This document shows positions 1 to 12,404 of a DNA stretch of 64,000 bases, piece by piece. The stretch spans positions 22,696,533-22,760,532 of the forward strand of contig NC_067201.1 in assembly GCF_000699445.3 (NCBI RefSeq), written 5' to 3'. The translations under genes and the position numbers were made by a program. The notes under the pieces were generated by a model. It was given only the letters and a program-made list of their open reading frames with translations. It ran no database searches and had not been told where the DNA came from. The stretch is from Schistosoma haematobium (Eukaryota > Platyhelminthes > Trematoda > Strigeidida > Schistosomatidae). Each line of letters opens with the position of its first letter. Position 1 is the stretch's first letter.

Positions 1-1560
1 ACTTCGGCAGATTTATGTCTTTTCAATGTCCTCGACCGCTTAATTGCTGCTTTTGTAAGGCTTCTGCATCACTGTTAGACAAACTCCACATCACATAGTG
101 GATGCTTATTTTCTAACTTCTTTATCAATGAACGAGGGAGGTGCATGAAACTAAAGTCGTGAGGACGTAGTAACTCCAAATCATCAACATGTATTTCATC
201 AGGAATGTAACTCAATGTTGTGAATGTACTTGACAAATCTTCTATACACCTATTATTATATTTGAACATTGTGTTTAAGCATGCATTTATCCCTAATCAA
301 GTCACCTAATTTCCATCAATTTTGTAGAGCTTATCATAAATGATCAAAATTTCACATTTCCAATCGTTAGCAGTCACGTCCATAGTTGGACGTTGCTTAT
401 TTTCTTATTGTTATCAACACTTCAACTGCTAATCGATAGACGCCTAAATTCTGACCGCAGTTTATCGATCCTGCATTGTTTATCGTTTGTCTCACAGCTT
501 TTCAGTAAATCCGTCTGTTTTATTTCCATACGACTAAACACTCTCCGAAACTATTTTCACTTGCCAGCAATAAGAAATATAGCCTGAATGGACGCACTAA
601 ACATACAAAAGTGACTGTATTCGTTTCATAGGTTTCATCATCTGTAAATGATCCCACTCAAAATATCCGATCACTGAGTCTCTTTACATTTGTGACTAAG
701 GGCTCTTATTCACGAACATCGTAAAACAAAACGTAGAAACGAATAAATCATTGACGCTCATGTTTCATTCGTTAAGATATGAATTGCTTATCAAAGTCCT
801 TTGTCAAAGGTATGAAGAAGACGAACCACATTTGCGAAGAGAACTTTTATGGTCATACCACTAACAAATGTCAGATTGAATCCCAATTTTCCATGGCTGT
901 TCAACTGAGACGAGCTCAACACCCCAATATGGTTGAAAAGTGATAATGCAGTTGAGATAGATAGCCTATTTCACATTGTATGTCCCGTCGATTAATCGTT
1001 ACGCAAATTAAAAAGCAAATATGACTTTCATTCACGACATGGATACATCAAATGTTCGAACCTGAAAAAACAATGAACGAGTGATCGTGGCAATTGAATA
1101 AATAATAATCAGAGAGGCATTAAATACCTGTTCGATGAATGACGGATGACTTATCCCCATAAAAAATGAACAATTTATTAACTTCAGATAGTAAGTCAGG
1201 GCATATATATAAGACATGAAATGCCGGTTCAAATTAAATATGACCAAATTTAATGAAGAATAATTTGCTGGCAACCCATTGCCTTCAAGCTCCAAGTAAT
1301 CGATTGTGTCTTCACGTACGAGGGAAGTATTTACAGTGCTGACTAATATTCTTCAAACTTACTTCGATACTAACGATTTTCGCTGGGCCAAAAGCCAAAC
1401 AAGCATGCGACGAGTTTTAATCCCCAACCTTATTCACTTTGAAATTCATACCCTCATCAATACTTAGCATAATATGATTCTGGAACCTGCAACCTCCAGT
1501 ATAATAATTTAGATCCGGGCTTTATCTCACTGTCAAGTGACTGACAGCAATGCAACTGAT
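1..1560. other. No gene recognised
   Basis: AT-rich sequence with only short open frames on both strands. None has a recognisable domain, and no splice-linked exon series was seen. It may be intergenic DNA or the eroded 5' part of the LINE that begins to be recognisable near 1568. Confidence 0.4.
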
Positions 1561-1567
1561 ATAGTAT

Positions 1568-2547
1568 AGAAGTGGTGAAATACAAGGTAATGTCTTGTGT
1601 CCTTTGCTCTTTTTAGTGTTTATCAATGATATTTTTGAAAGTTTTTGTGAGGATAAGCTCTTTCTTTATGCAGATGATCTTAAAGTAGTATATTCATTTT
1701 CTCCACATGAGCTGAAAAGTATGCCAATTTGCATCAGCATGGAGCTTGATAAGGTAGCGTAGTGGCGCTTAAAATGGCAACTGGAGCTCGACACGGCTAA
1801 ATGTGGATGGATATGCTTCGGCGATACACCACTAAAATATATCTTACCATAAATGGTGAAGTGTTATCTAGGTTACATACAGTTGTAGACTTAGGACTTA
1901 GGTACTCCTAAGAATTGTTTTTTACTGAACAGATATTGAAACAGATCTCTAAGTCTCAACGTCTCGTAGGCTACATAACTCGAAAACTTTATAACAATGT
2001 GTCACATATTTTAATGTTAAAAGTTTGTGTTCGACCTCCTGTAGAATATTTCGTGTTTATATTTAGCAGTGCGCGCATAAAAGATAAATTAAGGCTACAA
2101 TCAGTACAGAGACGATTTACACTTCGTATTCTTAGAGCTGATTGTACTTTAAATTATAATTCCAGATGTAATAAACTTAGCCAAGACCCTTTATGGAATG
2201 GAAGACTGAAAATAAATCTTATCTTTTTCTTCAGACTACTTAATAAACTGTCCTATACATTCAATCACGTGATTGAATATGCCGAAACTTCTCACTATGA
2301 CCCCAGTAATCGCTTCGCACTAGTGAAACAAACTTATACTAAATCATCTCTTTATATGAACTATTTCACCCGTGAATTTTCTAGACTTTGGAATAACCTA
2401 CCACAATCTATCCGAACGATAAAATCACTCTCATCATTTGTTTACCGCATCAATGCATATTGCTCCTCTGGAGATGCACTGAATGTTCTAGCACATGTAA
2501 ATGTATGTCTTTCCACAAATGATATTATAGGAACTTTAAATGTTTAG
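1568..2547 (+). mobile_element. Degenerate CR1/jockey-type LINE, RT palm and C-terminal part
   Basis: The reading starting at 1568 gives an RT palm segment with the motif order of non-LTR reverse transcriptases: a degraded SGxxQGxVLxPLLF-like block (here RSGEIQGNVLCPLLF), then FINDI, then the catalytic LYADDLK motif. An in-frame TAG follows near 1760, and the frame is lost again near 1855. From 1915 a 210-codon open frame continues into the C-terminal region typical of CR1/jockey proteins, including RLQSVQRRFTLRIL and SRLWNNLPQSIRTIKSLSSF. Endonuclease and fingers are absent upstream, as in a 5'-truncated copy. It is a dead copy; assignment to a named schistosome CR1-like family was not possible. 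Confidence 0.75.
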
Positions 2548-2969
2548 CCACCTTCATCAGTGAATTCTCTCAGTAAAAGCACCTACTTGCTGTCACTTTA
2601 TGCTAACACCGTCCCCAGCACGTTTAACTAAATTGAATAACATCAACATTATATCACTTTGTCACATGACACACGCATTTGGGTAGGCCTGATCAACATA
2701 TTTTGGTCATCATTGCTTTGTTGTTCCGTGCTCTCTGTTTTCATTTTCATTTCTCTAGTTGCAGATAATTATCATTCATTCGATCTGGCACACGAAATGA
2801 CCTTAATTACACCGTTCATAAATCAACACGCTCTCCATTTAAGAAGAATTAAAAGTTCCCGACTGATACATTGTATCGCTGTAATATACATGTACTACCT
2901 AAACAATTACTGAACCAGTATACTTTAAAATTTTCTCTATCACATGTTTGTTCTGTACATGAAATGTTA

Positions 2970-3080
2970 CTATTTATATAAAATTGATCATACCTGTAAA
3001 CTGACGTGAATTCTGTAACTATTATTTTCAGAATACATAAATTACTATTATATGACCTTCGGGTCAAAGACTCCATGTTT
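2970..3080 (-). mobile_element. Possible Penelope-like element C-terminal relic
   Basis: On the minus strand a short reading (SYNSNLCILKIIVTEFTSV) resembles the tail of the GIY-YIG-type C-terminus better preserved at 50938-51171 (TYNSNLCVQKKFVTQVASY). Only about 100 bases align. Other remnants may surround it, but they were not recognised. Confidence 0.35.
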
Positions 3081-3174
3081 ATCTCCTTAGCAAAAGTATC
3101 TGCTTCATTTTTCGCGCCCGAGTAGCATCACAGCCTTCATACAAATCAACGACAACCAATACTGATCTCAGTGT

Positions 3175-3245
3175 TATCGTGTGGAGCATATGTATTTGGT
3201 GCCCTCTTATACCAATGTTTATGTGTTCAAATAAACAGATAAATT
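3175..3245 (+). repeat. 3' end of a dispersed retroposon-like repeat (family R1)
   Basis: The stretch with GCATATGTATTTGGTGCC and ending in TTCAAATAAACAGATAAAT matches the 3' ends, on the opposite strand, of the longer copies at 27420-27930 and 45900-46440. Only the terminal 70 bases are present, as in a 5'-truncated insertion. Confidence 0.55.
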
Positions 3246-3539
3246 ATACGAATAAAACTCAGGAAAAGACCTCAACACTTACGTTGTTCAGAAGGTGAAA
3301 ATTATACAATATCATTTCATTATGACTTCAAGGCATATCAGTTACAGAATTTGTCAGCCAAGAGAGTATTGTTCTTAATTACAATTCAAGAAACGGTTCC
3401 ACGATGAGTTGTGATACCAAAGTTTACTCGATCGAGAGATTAAGAAAAATAACAAAGCAAGAATGAAACCTAGATATCAAGGTTACGGATGTCAGTTAGA
3501 CTATTTCAATTACTTAATAGATGAAATACCACAAAATCA

Positions 3540-3655
3540 GTTCAGAAAAGTAGTATTTACGAGGATCGACAACAGTGAGTTAAATCCATCTATCTTCACT
3601 TACGACACATTTGTCATTTGTGATTTTCAAAATGACGTAGTTTTGAAGTAATAAA
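3540..3655 (+). repeat. Dispersed repeat shared with 53070-53160
   Basis: The two places encode similar short readings (FTYDTFVICDFQNDV here, FTYDRVIICDFQNDV there) with scattered nucleotide changes. At 53 kb the repeat follows a gypsy integrase tail by about 250 bases, so it may derive from the 3' part or LTR of that element. This is inference. Confidence 0.45.
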
Positions 3656-3659
3656 AATC

Positions 3660-5700
3660 CATCCTTCTTGCAGATAAAGTTAGGATTGAAAAGGTTTGGA
3701 AAAAGTTACACAATGAAGTTTACCAATATAAATCATGCCAGTTACCAAGATATACGACTGTATTACCAATAATAACCAAATTATTCATCTAACAAAACAT
3801 TAGGCCATCAAGTCCTGAGAACAGAAAAATTACTTTATTGACCATATGCTTCTCTCAACATCTAGCGACGTATTGTTGTCAGTCAATGATCCGACAATCA
3901 CTTGGAAGCGAGCCAAAAGAAAATACAATAAATGGCTGTTTGTGTAAGATCGAGGAATTGTTCATTGAGAAAGATATGTGGCTAAATGTTCTCACTAACA
4001 AAACACCTTTAAATATTTTGATCGACAATATTACCATTTGACGGAAATTTCTCTCCATTCTTCCAATCAGCAACAATTTAAGACCAAGGAAGCAAAATGA
4101 CAGCCGCCTAATGAAGAAAGCGTAAAAACGAAGTAACCTCCGTCGGTAAAAACCGTCAAACAGTTTATTACACAAAGAACTAAATTACAGATTGTGGGCG
4201 AACGTCGCTGCAAGGTTTGAAGACTTGCCAGATATATTATTTGTAGTGTTCAATGCAGAAATGACAAACAGTAAAGAGAAGAAAGAAATAACAAAACATG
4301 CTTGGACACAATTCGCGCTTTCAAACATGGAATATCTACGATCTACTGACATTACACTCCATCAAGGAACTGGTCGTCGACAATCCACGAGAATCCAGCT
4401 TAACAATGTTGATCAATCTATTGTTTGCATGCATCCCAATCAAGCCAACGAAATATGATTCAAATATCCATGAAAACCCCTTCTGATTTTCTTTGTTCAT
4501 TCCAAATTATATAGCCTTTTTCAAAAAATACTCAATCTTACTACAAAAAAGTACTCTGAATTACAGTAAACGAAAGTATGAAGAATGATGAGAAGTCAAA
4601 TATTCATCTGAGCTGTGATGGATGAGATGTTTGCATGGAACTCTGGAGGACCAGATGATGTGAACGTCAAAAGTATCAACAAAGTTAATTAAGATCAACG
4701 ATAATGTTAATATATATAAGTTAATTGTTACAAATACAATAGAAGATTGGGATTTTACTTAAGTTCAACAAATTGATGTGTGTTCAGATTTGGTCTGGTA
4801 AAGAAAAACAACAATTATAGATGCTTGGTTATTTCAATCAGGTTGACGAACTCTCCAGTAGTGTAATCCAATATAAGGTATGATATATTCCCACTCACAG
4901 TTTTTAAATGTAGGTAATATATGGTTTTGATTTCAGTTAGCTCAATCACAAATGAAAATAGAACGAGGGATATGTGTGTGGCAATGCATTTGTTAGCAAT
5001 CAACAGAATGTCACGCGTTGTGAGTTACACAAAGGAAAGTGTGTTCAAGGTCATTCACTTAAACAACACGTACAGTCATTTAATGATAAAATGTACATAC
5101 AGTGAAAAATTGACAAACTAAACACAAATAACATTAAAAACTATTTAAAAAACAAGCTTGTCAGGTCTATCTCCACATAGCACCCCTCAGAGTGTCCGGA
5201 GGTAACACTGGTTATAATAACCACAACAAAAAATGTAAGAATACTGGATATACATGTATGCAAAAAAACTAATCACAGAAATAAACAACAAAGATGTGGA
5301 GATGCTTATGATTTGTGAGATATGCCGTGTGTTATTCTGTGAGAATAGCGGTGATGTAGCATAGCATAACAAACACAAAAGTAGTGAGAATACTGTCATT
5401 TAAAGTCTTGGCTTGCTAACAATGATAATATTGTGCAAAACTGTTAATAAACTCACACACACACACAATTGAAATGTTTATTTTAATGTGCGATGGATAA
5501 ATAATTTGGATGAAGTTTACTCGATTATTATTGTAACGAAATATTTTTTATGAAAAAATGTGACAAAACGAATTATTGTGGGAAAATTTGAGTAATTATG
5601 AACACTGTGAAAAGAAAAAAAATTGTGGGTGGACCTGGTAGTGTAGGACTTCAATAATTGGTTGCGTCGATTTTTTTATACGGCAAAATGTACATAACGC
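3660..5700. other. No gene recognised
   Basis: AT-rich DNA. Small open frames between 3838 and 4486 overlap each other on both strands and show no domain. A short CA repeat lies near 5453-5466. The segment around 4575-4640 (TCATCTGAGCTGTGATGGAT) is related to 53405-53465, 11810-11840 and 57365-57390, so part of this stretch is a dispersed repeat. Confidence 0.4.
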
Positions 5701-5828
5701 TTGGGTATTATGATCAGTCTAGTAGAACGTGTTTAACAAGGAGGCGTAGTGCTAAGCTTTTCCTCCTCCTCTTGTTTTGCAGCAATTGATGGGAGAGATT
5801 GTTTATTCGCAGAGTTGTCTTCTTTGTC

Positions 5829-8144
5829 TTAAGGAGCTTCGTAGGAAGCTGGTTTTATTTTGTCTATGGAAACGGTCTTCTTTTTCCCATTTTTCTTGAT
5901 AATGAAGTATTTGTAAGTGCGTTTCATTACTTTATAAGGACCATCATCTTGTGGTGTCAGCGACTTTTTCACAGCGTCTACTCGAACAAAAACAAATTTG
6001 CACATTTCCATATGTTTATCGAGTTGGACTTGGTTGTTATGTTCTCGCGGAGATATTGCTTTGATGTTCTGCATAGTTTGCAGTAAGCGGCTTACAAAAC
6101 GAAAAGGATCCACAGAAGTTGTAGGTTTACTTTTCACCAGTTGTCCTGGTAACGTTAAGGTCGTGCCGTAAACTAGCTCGGCGGCCATGCATCCGATGTC
6201 TTACTTTATAGATGCACGAATTCCAAGGAGTTTGAGCGGTAAAGCATCGATACACTTTGAAGAGTCCGCTTGTGCCATCAGTGAGCTTTTTAGTTGGAGA
6301 TGGAATCTCTCTACCAAGCCATTAGCTGCCGGATGATAAGCTGTCGTTTTGATGTGGTTTACCCCGAGAAGTCGAGTGAATTCCTGAAATAGGATGGATT
6401 GGAATTGGGGACCACGAACTTTAGTGACGGTGGATGGTACTCCGTAGTTTGCTATTCAACGGTCGAGGAATACGGAGGCTACTGTTTCTGCGGAAGTGTC
6501 AGCAATTGGGCATGCTATCACCCATCTGGTGAATCTGTTCACTGCAGTGAGGATAGGCGTGAATGGATGGTGGTGGATGGTGGCAGTGGACCGAATATGT
6601 TTAGATGGATATGTTGAAAACATTTTCCTTGCAGTGGATCCTCCCCACTGGGACTGATTGTATGCTTTTGAATTTTGCTGCGTTGAAACTGTAGGCAGCT
6701 TCGCGCCCATCGTTTTATACCTGAATTTACCTTCGGCCACACGAAACGTCCAGTAATAAATTTAGTTGTAGCTCTGATTCCTGGATGTGAAAGGTCATGG
6801 AGTTGACGAAATACTTGCCGACGACAGACTAGAGGGACAAAGGGGCGATTGTTACCCGTTGAAACGTCGCAAATGGTAGATGTATTAGAGAAAGTTATAG
6901 GTACGTGTTTGAATGTCAAGTTAGACTTCCCCAGGCAGGTTTTCATTTCTGCGTCGTCTACTTGCAATTTCGCGATTGTTTCTAAATCGATATCTTGCTT
7001 ACGTACCAGAATATTTACATCCTTTCGTTATAAAGCGTCGGCTACGACATCGGTATAACCTTTCACATAATGGATATCTGTTGTAAACTGAGAAATATAG
7101 TCCAATTGTCGTGCTTCGCGAGTTGAATGCCGGTCGTAGGAAGAGTTGAATGAGTAGCACAAAGGCTTGTGATCAGACATTATAGTGAAAGCTCTCCGTT
7201 GAAATAAGAAGTTGAAATGTTTGACAGCTAATTAGATGGCTAGTAACTGACGGCGGAAAGTACTATAGCGTTCCTGAGTTGATGACAGTCTTTTGGAAAA
7301 ACGCTATGGGATTAGTCACGTTGTTTACCTGTTGTTGTAATACTGAACCGACGGCTTTTTGAGATGCACCCGTACACAAAATCAAGTGGATTATGGGGTC
7401 AGTATTTCGATGTTGTAGCATGGTGGCATTAGCTATTATCGACTTTGCTTCTTCAAATGCTGTTTTGGCGTCAGGAGGTAGGTTGAATATTTGAAGTACT
7501 TTCTCTCCATAATTCGAATGATACCAACAAATGCCAGCTGCCCGTTTGGGTGACCTAAGACGATGTCTGGTCAGTGATCTCTTTCTGGACGTAGATCTAG
7601 CAAGTCGAGAATGAATCGTTGCAATAGTCGCCCGAAGTTATGCTAACTGCCGTGTTAACTGTGTTATCTGTTGCTGAATGTTGAGTGCGTGACCCGTATC
7701 TTCTCTACAAGAGGATCGTATCGCGTTAACTCCGCGACTACCGGGATGTATTTTTATCATTTTTTCGGCCATATCAGCTAAATCGTTAAGGGTGACAGAG
7801 GTTCCTGATATACTGAGGATTTGTCTAACGTTATGTGGTAACCTTTTTAACCACATTTGATTAAGTAGTGCCTTATCTAGTTCGTTTGGGTCGGCTAGCT
7901 GTCTCATGTGTTGAAGTAACTGTAAGGGTCTCTTATCCCCTAGGTCGCATGAGGAAAGCAATTGTTGTAAACGTTTCACATCTGAAACCGATGTGCGTTG
8001 AATTACGGCGGCTTTTATCTTGTCAAAATGGTCGATTTCTGGCACGTTATTGATCAGGTCACCAAATTTCGTTGTTACTTCTATAGATAATGCGCCGACG
8101 ACGTGAGGATATTTGGTCGCTTGCAAACGTATACCCTTTGCCAA
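5829..8144 (-). mobile_element. Degenerate Ty3/gypsy-like retrotransposon with internal deletion
   Basis: Read on the minus strand, the order is: a gag-like protein (8144-7638, starting AKGIRLQATKYPH); an RNase H part near 7480-7040 with SDHKPLCYSFNSS and a terminal VVADAL block; an integrase zinc-binding and core region (6967-6456, with HDLSHPGIRATTKFI and FTRWVIACPIADTSAETVA); and an integrase tail (6188-5829, with DGPYKVMKR). Protease and the RT fingers/palm are missing. Gag passes almost directly into the end of RT near 7500-7640, so about 1.5 kb of pol was lost. At least one frameshift (near 6540-6740) and stops such as VVADAL-stop separate the pieces. LTRs were not delimited. It is a dead copy. 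Confidence 0.75.
7638..8144 (-). pseudogene. gypsy-like gag fragment
   Basis: A 168-codon open frame on the minus strand. It has the helical capsid-like layout of schistosome gypsy gag: ATKYPHVVGALSIEV, then a region rich in Leu and Gln (RLQQLLSSCDLGDKRPLQLL), then MWLKRLPHNVRQIL. There is no zinc knuckle before the frame closes. It is the 5' coding part of the deleted element at 5829-8144. Confidence 0.6.
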
Positions 8145-9149
8145 AAATAGTGCTTCTACCTGTGAAAACCTAATTCTGGGCTGGTTAATGCCGTATGTTG
8201 GTAGTCTTAACTCAGAGGTAACAGTGATTGAGTTTTAAACATTACTTTCGGAAAATATAATCACTCAGAAGCGCTCATTACGAATTTCAATTACATTACC
8301 TCCGACTGTATACACGGAGTTCGTCTAACTTAAAGACTGGGCTGTGTGTGCCTAACAAAGTGCTTAAAAGATGGTTCTGATTACAACCAGTTAGCATGTG
8401 GAATTCGCTTGCCTCTAATTATCATATGATTGTGTATATACTGGATACTCAGCAAGTACATACATGCAGTATAATAATACAGCAATATACAAATAATGCG
8501 AAGTGTTCATTAGCCTACTGCATTTTGCCTGAATAACGTTCAGTATTCGATGACAAATTTACGTACTTTATCGAAGATAGAGATTGTTGATTTGAAAGTT
8601 GAATATAACAGCTACCGATTAGGCTTTTACGGACTTAAACACACAATTTACATTATGCCGTATTTCAGAGAATATTCATGAACGACTCGACTATACAGTG
8701 ATAATTATCTGAAAAAATGACAAATGGACTAACCATCATCCGGTTTCAGTTTAGGTAACTAGAAAAAGAGGAATAACACATTTTGAAACTATTCAATGTG
8801 CATCCCATTACTAATCAGCTATTCTATATTCCCCAATGGTAGATCAATAAGATTTTGAGAGACTTCATTCATAACCTGAAATGACCAACTATAATATGTG
8901 ATAGTTGACTCTGAGTATTCTTGAAACTGTTGTTGTAAAGATGGTGTCTACATTCCACTGTGGCCTGTTGAGTGTATTTCAATATGAATGTGAAATCGAT
9001 CGACATCATATGAACCGACTAATGAACAGTTGCTCTTTAACACAAGTTTAACTGGAGATCGACCAAGTTGCAATTTGACCACTGGTCTAAGTTACTCGAT
9101 ACTGCATGCACTATGTAGAAATAAGAGTATAAAAGTATACCCTGGGCCT

Positions 9150-11880
9150 AGGTTTCGTGCTATGTGACACTCGTAAGCAAGGTGTACTGTGGTGTTTATA
9201 TGAACTAACTATTCATTTGTACTTGTTGAATGCTTGATTTCGAATTATGAATACAGCACATTCTTTCGTGCTTATCCAGTAATTCTTAACTCAATTGAGT
9301 TATTTCTGGGATTCCTAGTTCGTATTATAATTCCAATGCTTCATATTATCAGATTGGCGTCGCGATGGAGCCTGTGATGGAATTATTGGATATACATTCA
9401 GATCTTGATGCATTTGGGGAATACTTTGAAAGGTTCAAAATCTGGTCTTTGATCATGGAAGATGTTGAGGACGTTAATATTGTGACACATTTCCCCACAT
9501 TCATCGGAAAAGAAGCATATAGCTTATTAAAATCTCTGGCTTTCCCGCAAAAGCCCATTTCGCTTTCAGATACAACTCTCAAGGATCTACTGCTAGACTG
9601 TGTCAGGTATACAAATTTCGAATGCAGTAAAGGAAGATTTCGTAAAATGATATACTAGGACATCAAAAATTCCACTACATGACTACGTCACCCAAATCCA
9701 GTGCATACTCAAGGTAAGCAGGTAATTCACGAAGATGGGCACAGGTTTGGTCAATGTTTGTGATCTGGCAAGTTTCACTAGTTTAATTCGTATGTATTTT
9801 GTAATTCCCAATGCTCTAAATATGTTGAGATTGGACGCATTCAGTCACTTTGTCATACCACAATTCGTTCGGCTGCAACTGATGCTAAGATCTGTAATTC
9901 TGATCATGTTAGGTTGGGTGTTTCTGATGATCATTATCTTTATCCACGGCTTCAAAAAGCGGTATAGAGTCACGTGGCGAACCAGATTTAAATCAAAATC
10001 AAAATCCTTGTGGGAAATCAGTTTATACTCAATTAAAATTAACTAATTCCCCAAGTTATTGCGTCAAATATGGTTTGTACTAATAATTCCCATATTTTCT
10101 ATGAAATTTCCCACAAAACTGAAGACAATATGTTTAATGAACCTACTTATGATGGAAAACCTGATGAAATTTTGGTAGATCCTGCTTTTTCTAATCATTA
10201 TTTACTGTGCAAGGATATTCTGAATAAATTCGAAGAAACTATTTCAAAAGAATCAAATCCTAATGTCATATCAAATATTATCAGTCCTCATAATGCATTT
10301 GTTTCTTGTGGGAAACTTGCCCAATACGAAGCACCAGTACTAAATGATTGTAGTGTTAGTCATTAGTTTTAGCCCAAAATAGTTCTTATTCTAGTTTCCG
10401 GACATTCCGTTCTATTCATTCTACTTGAGTCATGTTTTGACCTTGTAAATTATTCGCTTATTAGCCTTGACTGATTACATGTGAGCGTATATGTGTGTGT
10501 TAGATCCATTTTGAAGGTTTTATGTGTTGGTGAAAATCCATCCATGTATATACTTGTACTTTATTCCTAATGATCACATTAGTTGTACATTGTTGTATTT
10601 TGATTACATTTGAATTGTTAATATTTGTATTTTTGTTATAGTTTTTGTTTTTATTACGCATTCACTAAGTTTGTGTTTCTTCCTGAACTGCATCTGCGTT
10701 GTTTTACTTGACACTTGTTCTTGGCGGTAGCCATATTGATTCGTTCCTCATGATGTGTGTGATCTATCCAGTCAGGATAGAATAACGTTCATTTGTTGTG
10801 AATGGTAATTTTTCCTCATCTTCTATCAACTTCTTTATTTATTGTAATTTACATTTAATTGATTGAACAATCATTGGTTGAATAGCCGGGTGATAATATT
10901 TGTTTAGGTAATGATTTACATTAATTTTATTACGAATTATAGAACCGCTAGTTACCCGATTACTTGTTCTGATTTCGACGGGTAAGAGCGCGTGTCTAAA
11001 GTCCCTGGTAGGCTATTCTTCAACATCCAAACCGTAGTTTGGATCCTACAGTGTGTACACTTCATGTCCCATGAGACATCACATGTCTGTAGTTTATTTT
11101 GTCAGTCTATAAATATTGAGTAATGCCCGGCTTGAAATGGAGTTGGCTTCCCAGCCATCTTCCATACGTGTCAAAATTGCTTTGCTATGGCTCTCGCCCG
11201 CTTGCTTGCCTTTCAGCACAACTCTTCTACGCTTGTTTAACGCATCTGTACATTTGGATATATGTGTGTGGTCTCGTAATAAACGTAATCAACACTTCGT
11301 ATTTGTCTTCTGATTATTATACCGTTGGGACGTTATATAGAACGGCTATCAAGACGAGCTGTATACGAAGTTTAATGATTATATCGAATACCGATCAACA
11401 CACGATCTCGATTTTGATTACAATTCATATGATTTCATATCAACTGCTGTTAATCCTTATTACAAAGTTACTTCTAATATTTACTATAACCAATCTGAGA
11501 AATATCTTTTAAATGAAGCCACATCATTCACAACTTGAGGATAAAATGATCCAACATTATTTCGTGGGGAGGATAGTGTTGGAAAATCTGTGGTTCAAAT
11601 TCTAGATATAAGTGGTTTCAGTACACAACCGAAATCGTTATTGTATACAATCTCGGGACCAAGGTGAGTTTGTCCCGACTTTCATTGGTAATTCTAATAC
11701 TAATGAGCATATTCTAGATCATACACTCTGCATCCAATACATGGTCGGAAAGACACGACAAACCTACGAATAAGAGGTACAGTTTATTGCAGAAATTCGA
11801 ATTCTCATTTAAGCTATGGTGGATGTGATGTTTATCTGAACTGACGATTTCTTTGTAATTGTTGAATGCTTGATTTTGAA
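9150..11880 (+). mobile_element. Degenerate gypsy-like gag element, copy 1 (left block)
   Basis: A 97-codon frame at 9365-9658 has the layout of a schistosome gypsy gag N-terminus (SDLDAFGEYFERFKIW, then PTFIGKEAYSLLKSLA, then LKDLLLDCVRYTNFEC). The next gag part continues in other frames around 9735-10366, so frameshifts break it, and no zinc-knuckle cysteines remain readable. The whole stretch aligns with 55838-57440, which lacks the 1.05-kb insert present here at 10349-11402. It marks the left end of a segmental duplication that also carries GH27 gene A. Confidence 0.7.
10349..11402. mobile_element. Solo LTR, about 1054 bp, inside the gag element
   Basis: Comparison with the second block gives the empty site. 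At 56985-57010 the sequence runs AAATGATCTCGATTTTGATT without interruption. Here AAATGAT is followed by TGTAGTGTTAG, and the insert ends CCGATCAACACA just before CGATCTCGATTTTG. The insert therefore has TG...CA ends, and a 4-bp target duplication (TGAT / CGAT, one mismatch) fits gypsy-type integration. There is no coding content, as expected for a recombined LTR. Orientation was not settled. A polyadenylation-like AATAAA lies near 11278-11283 on the plus strand. Confidence 0.7.
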
Positions 11881-12404
11881 TTCCAAATACAGTGCATTCG
11901 TTTGTGTTTATCTAAGACGTCTTGCTGCAATTGCACTTTTTTTTGAATTTTTAGTTTTTACTACAATTCACGTACTCCTATTTATCACATGTACCTGTAA
12001 TCTTCAGGGAACTGATGCTCCCTGACAGATTCGATCACATGTCAAGAAGCAGATTGTGTGATGCTATCACGCAGATACACATCTATTCTATCGTAAACAT
12101 GCTTCTATTTAAGACAACGCACAATTTCAATAGACGATTCAGGTATCTTTTGTGCAACATTCATTCACCAGTAGACAAAAATTACAAGTTAAGAAACGAG
12201 TTTATAGTTCAAAATAACATTGAAGGAAAAAAAGGAGAATGACAATCTTTTCTTTTCCGTGTAAAATAAATTTCACAACAACTGAGCAAATTAAGTGTGT
12301 TGATGAATTGTGAATCCATTACCCGAAATCTAGTTACTTATCAATCTGACAATCAACAAATCATCGAAATTCGCTTCGAACAATTAGTAAAAACTATCAC
12401 CAAT

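Noticed and set aside
4192..4486. Overlapping plus-strand ORFs of 88 and 62 codons
   Set aside because: Two frames are open over the same bases, with no domain, no splice links and no second copy; treated as chance frames.
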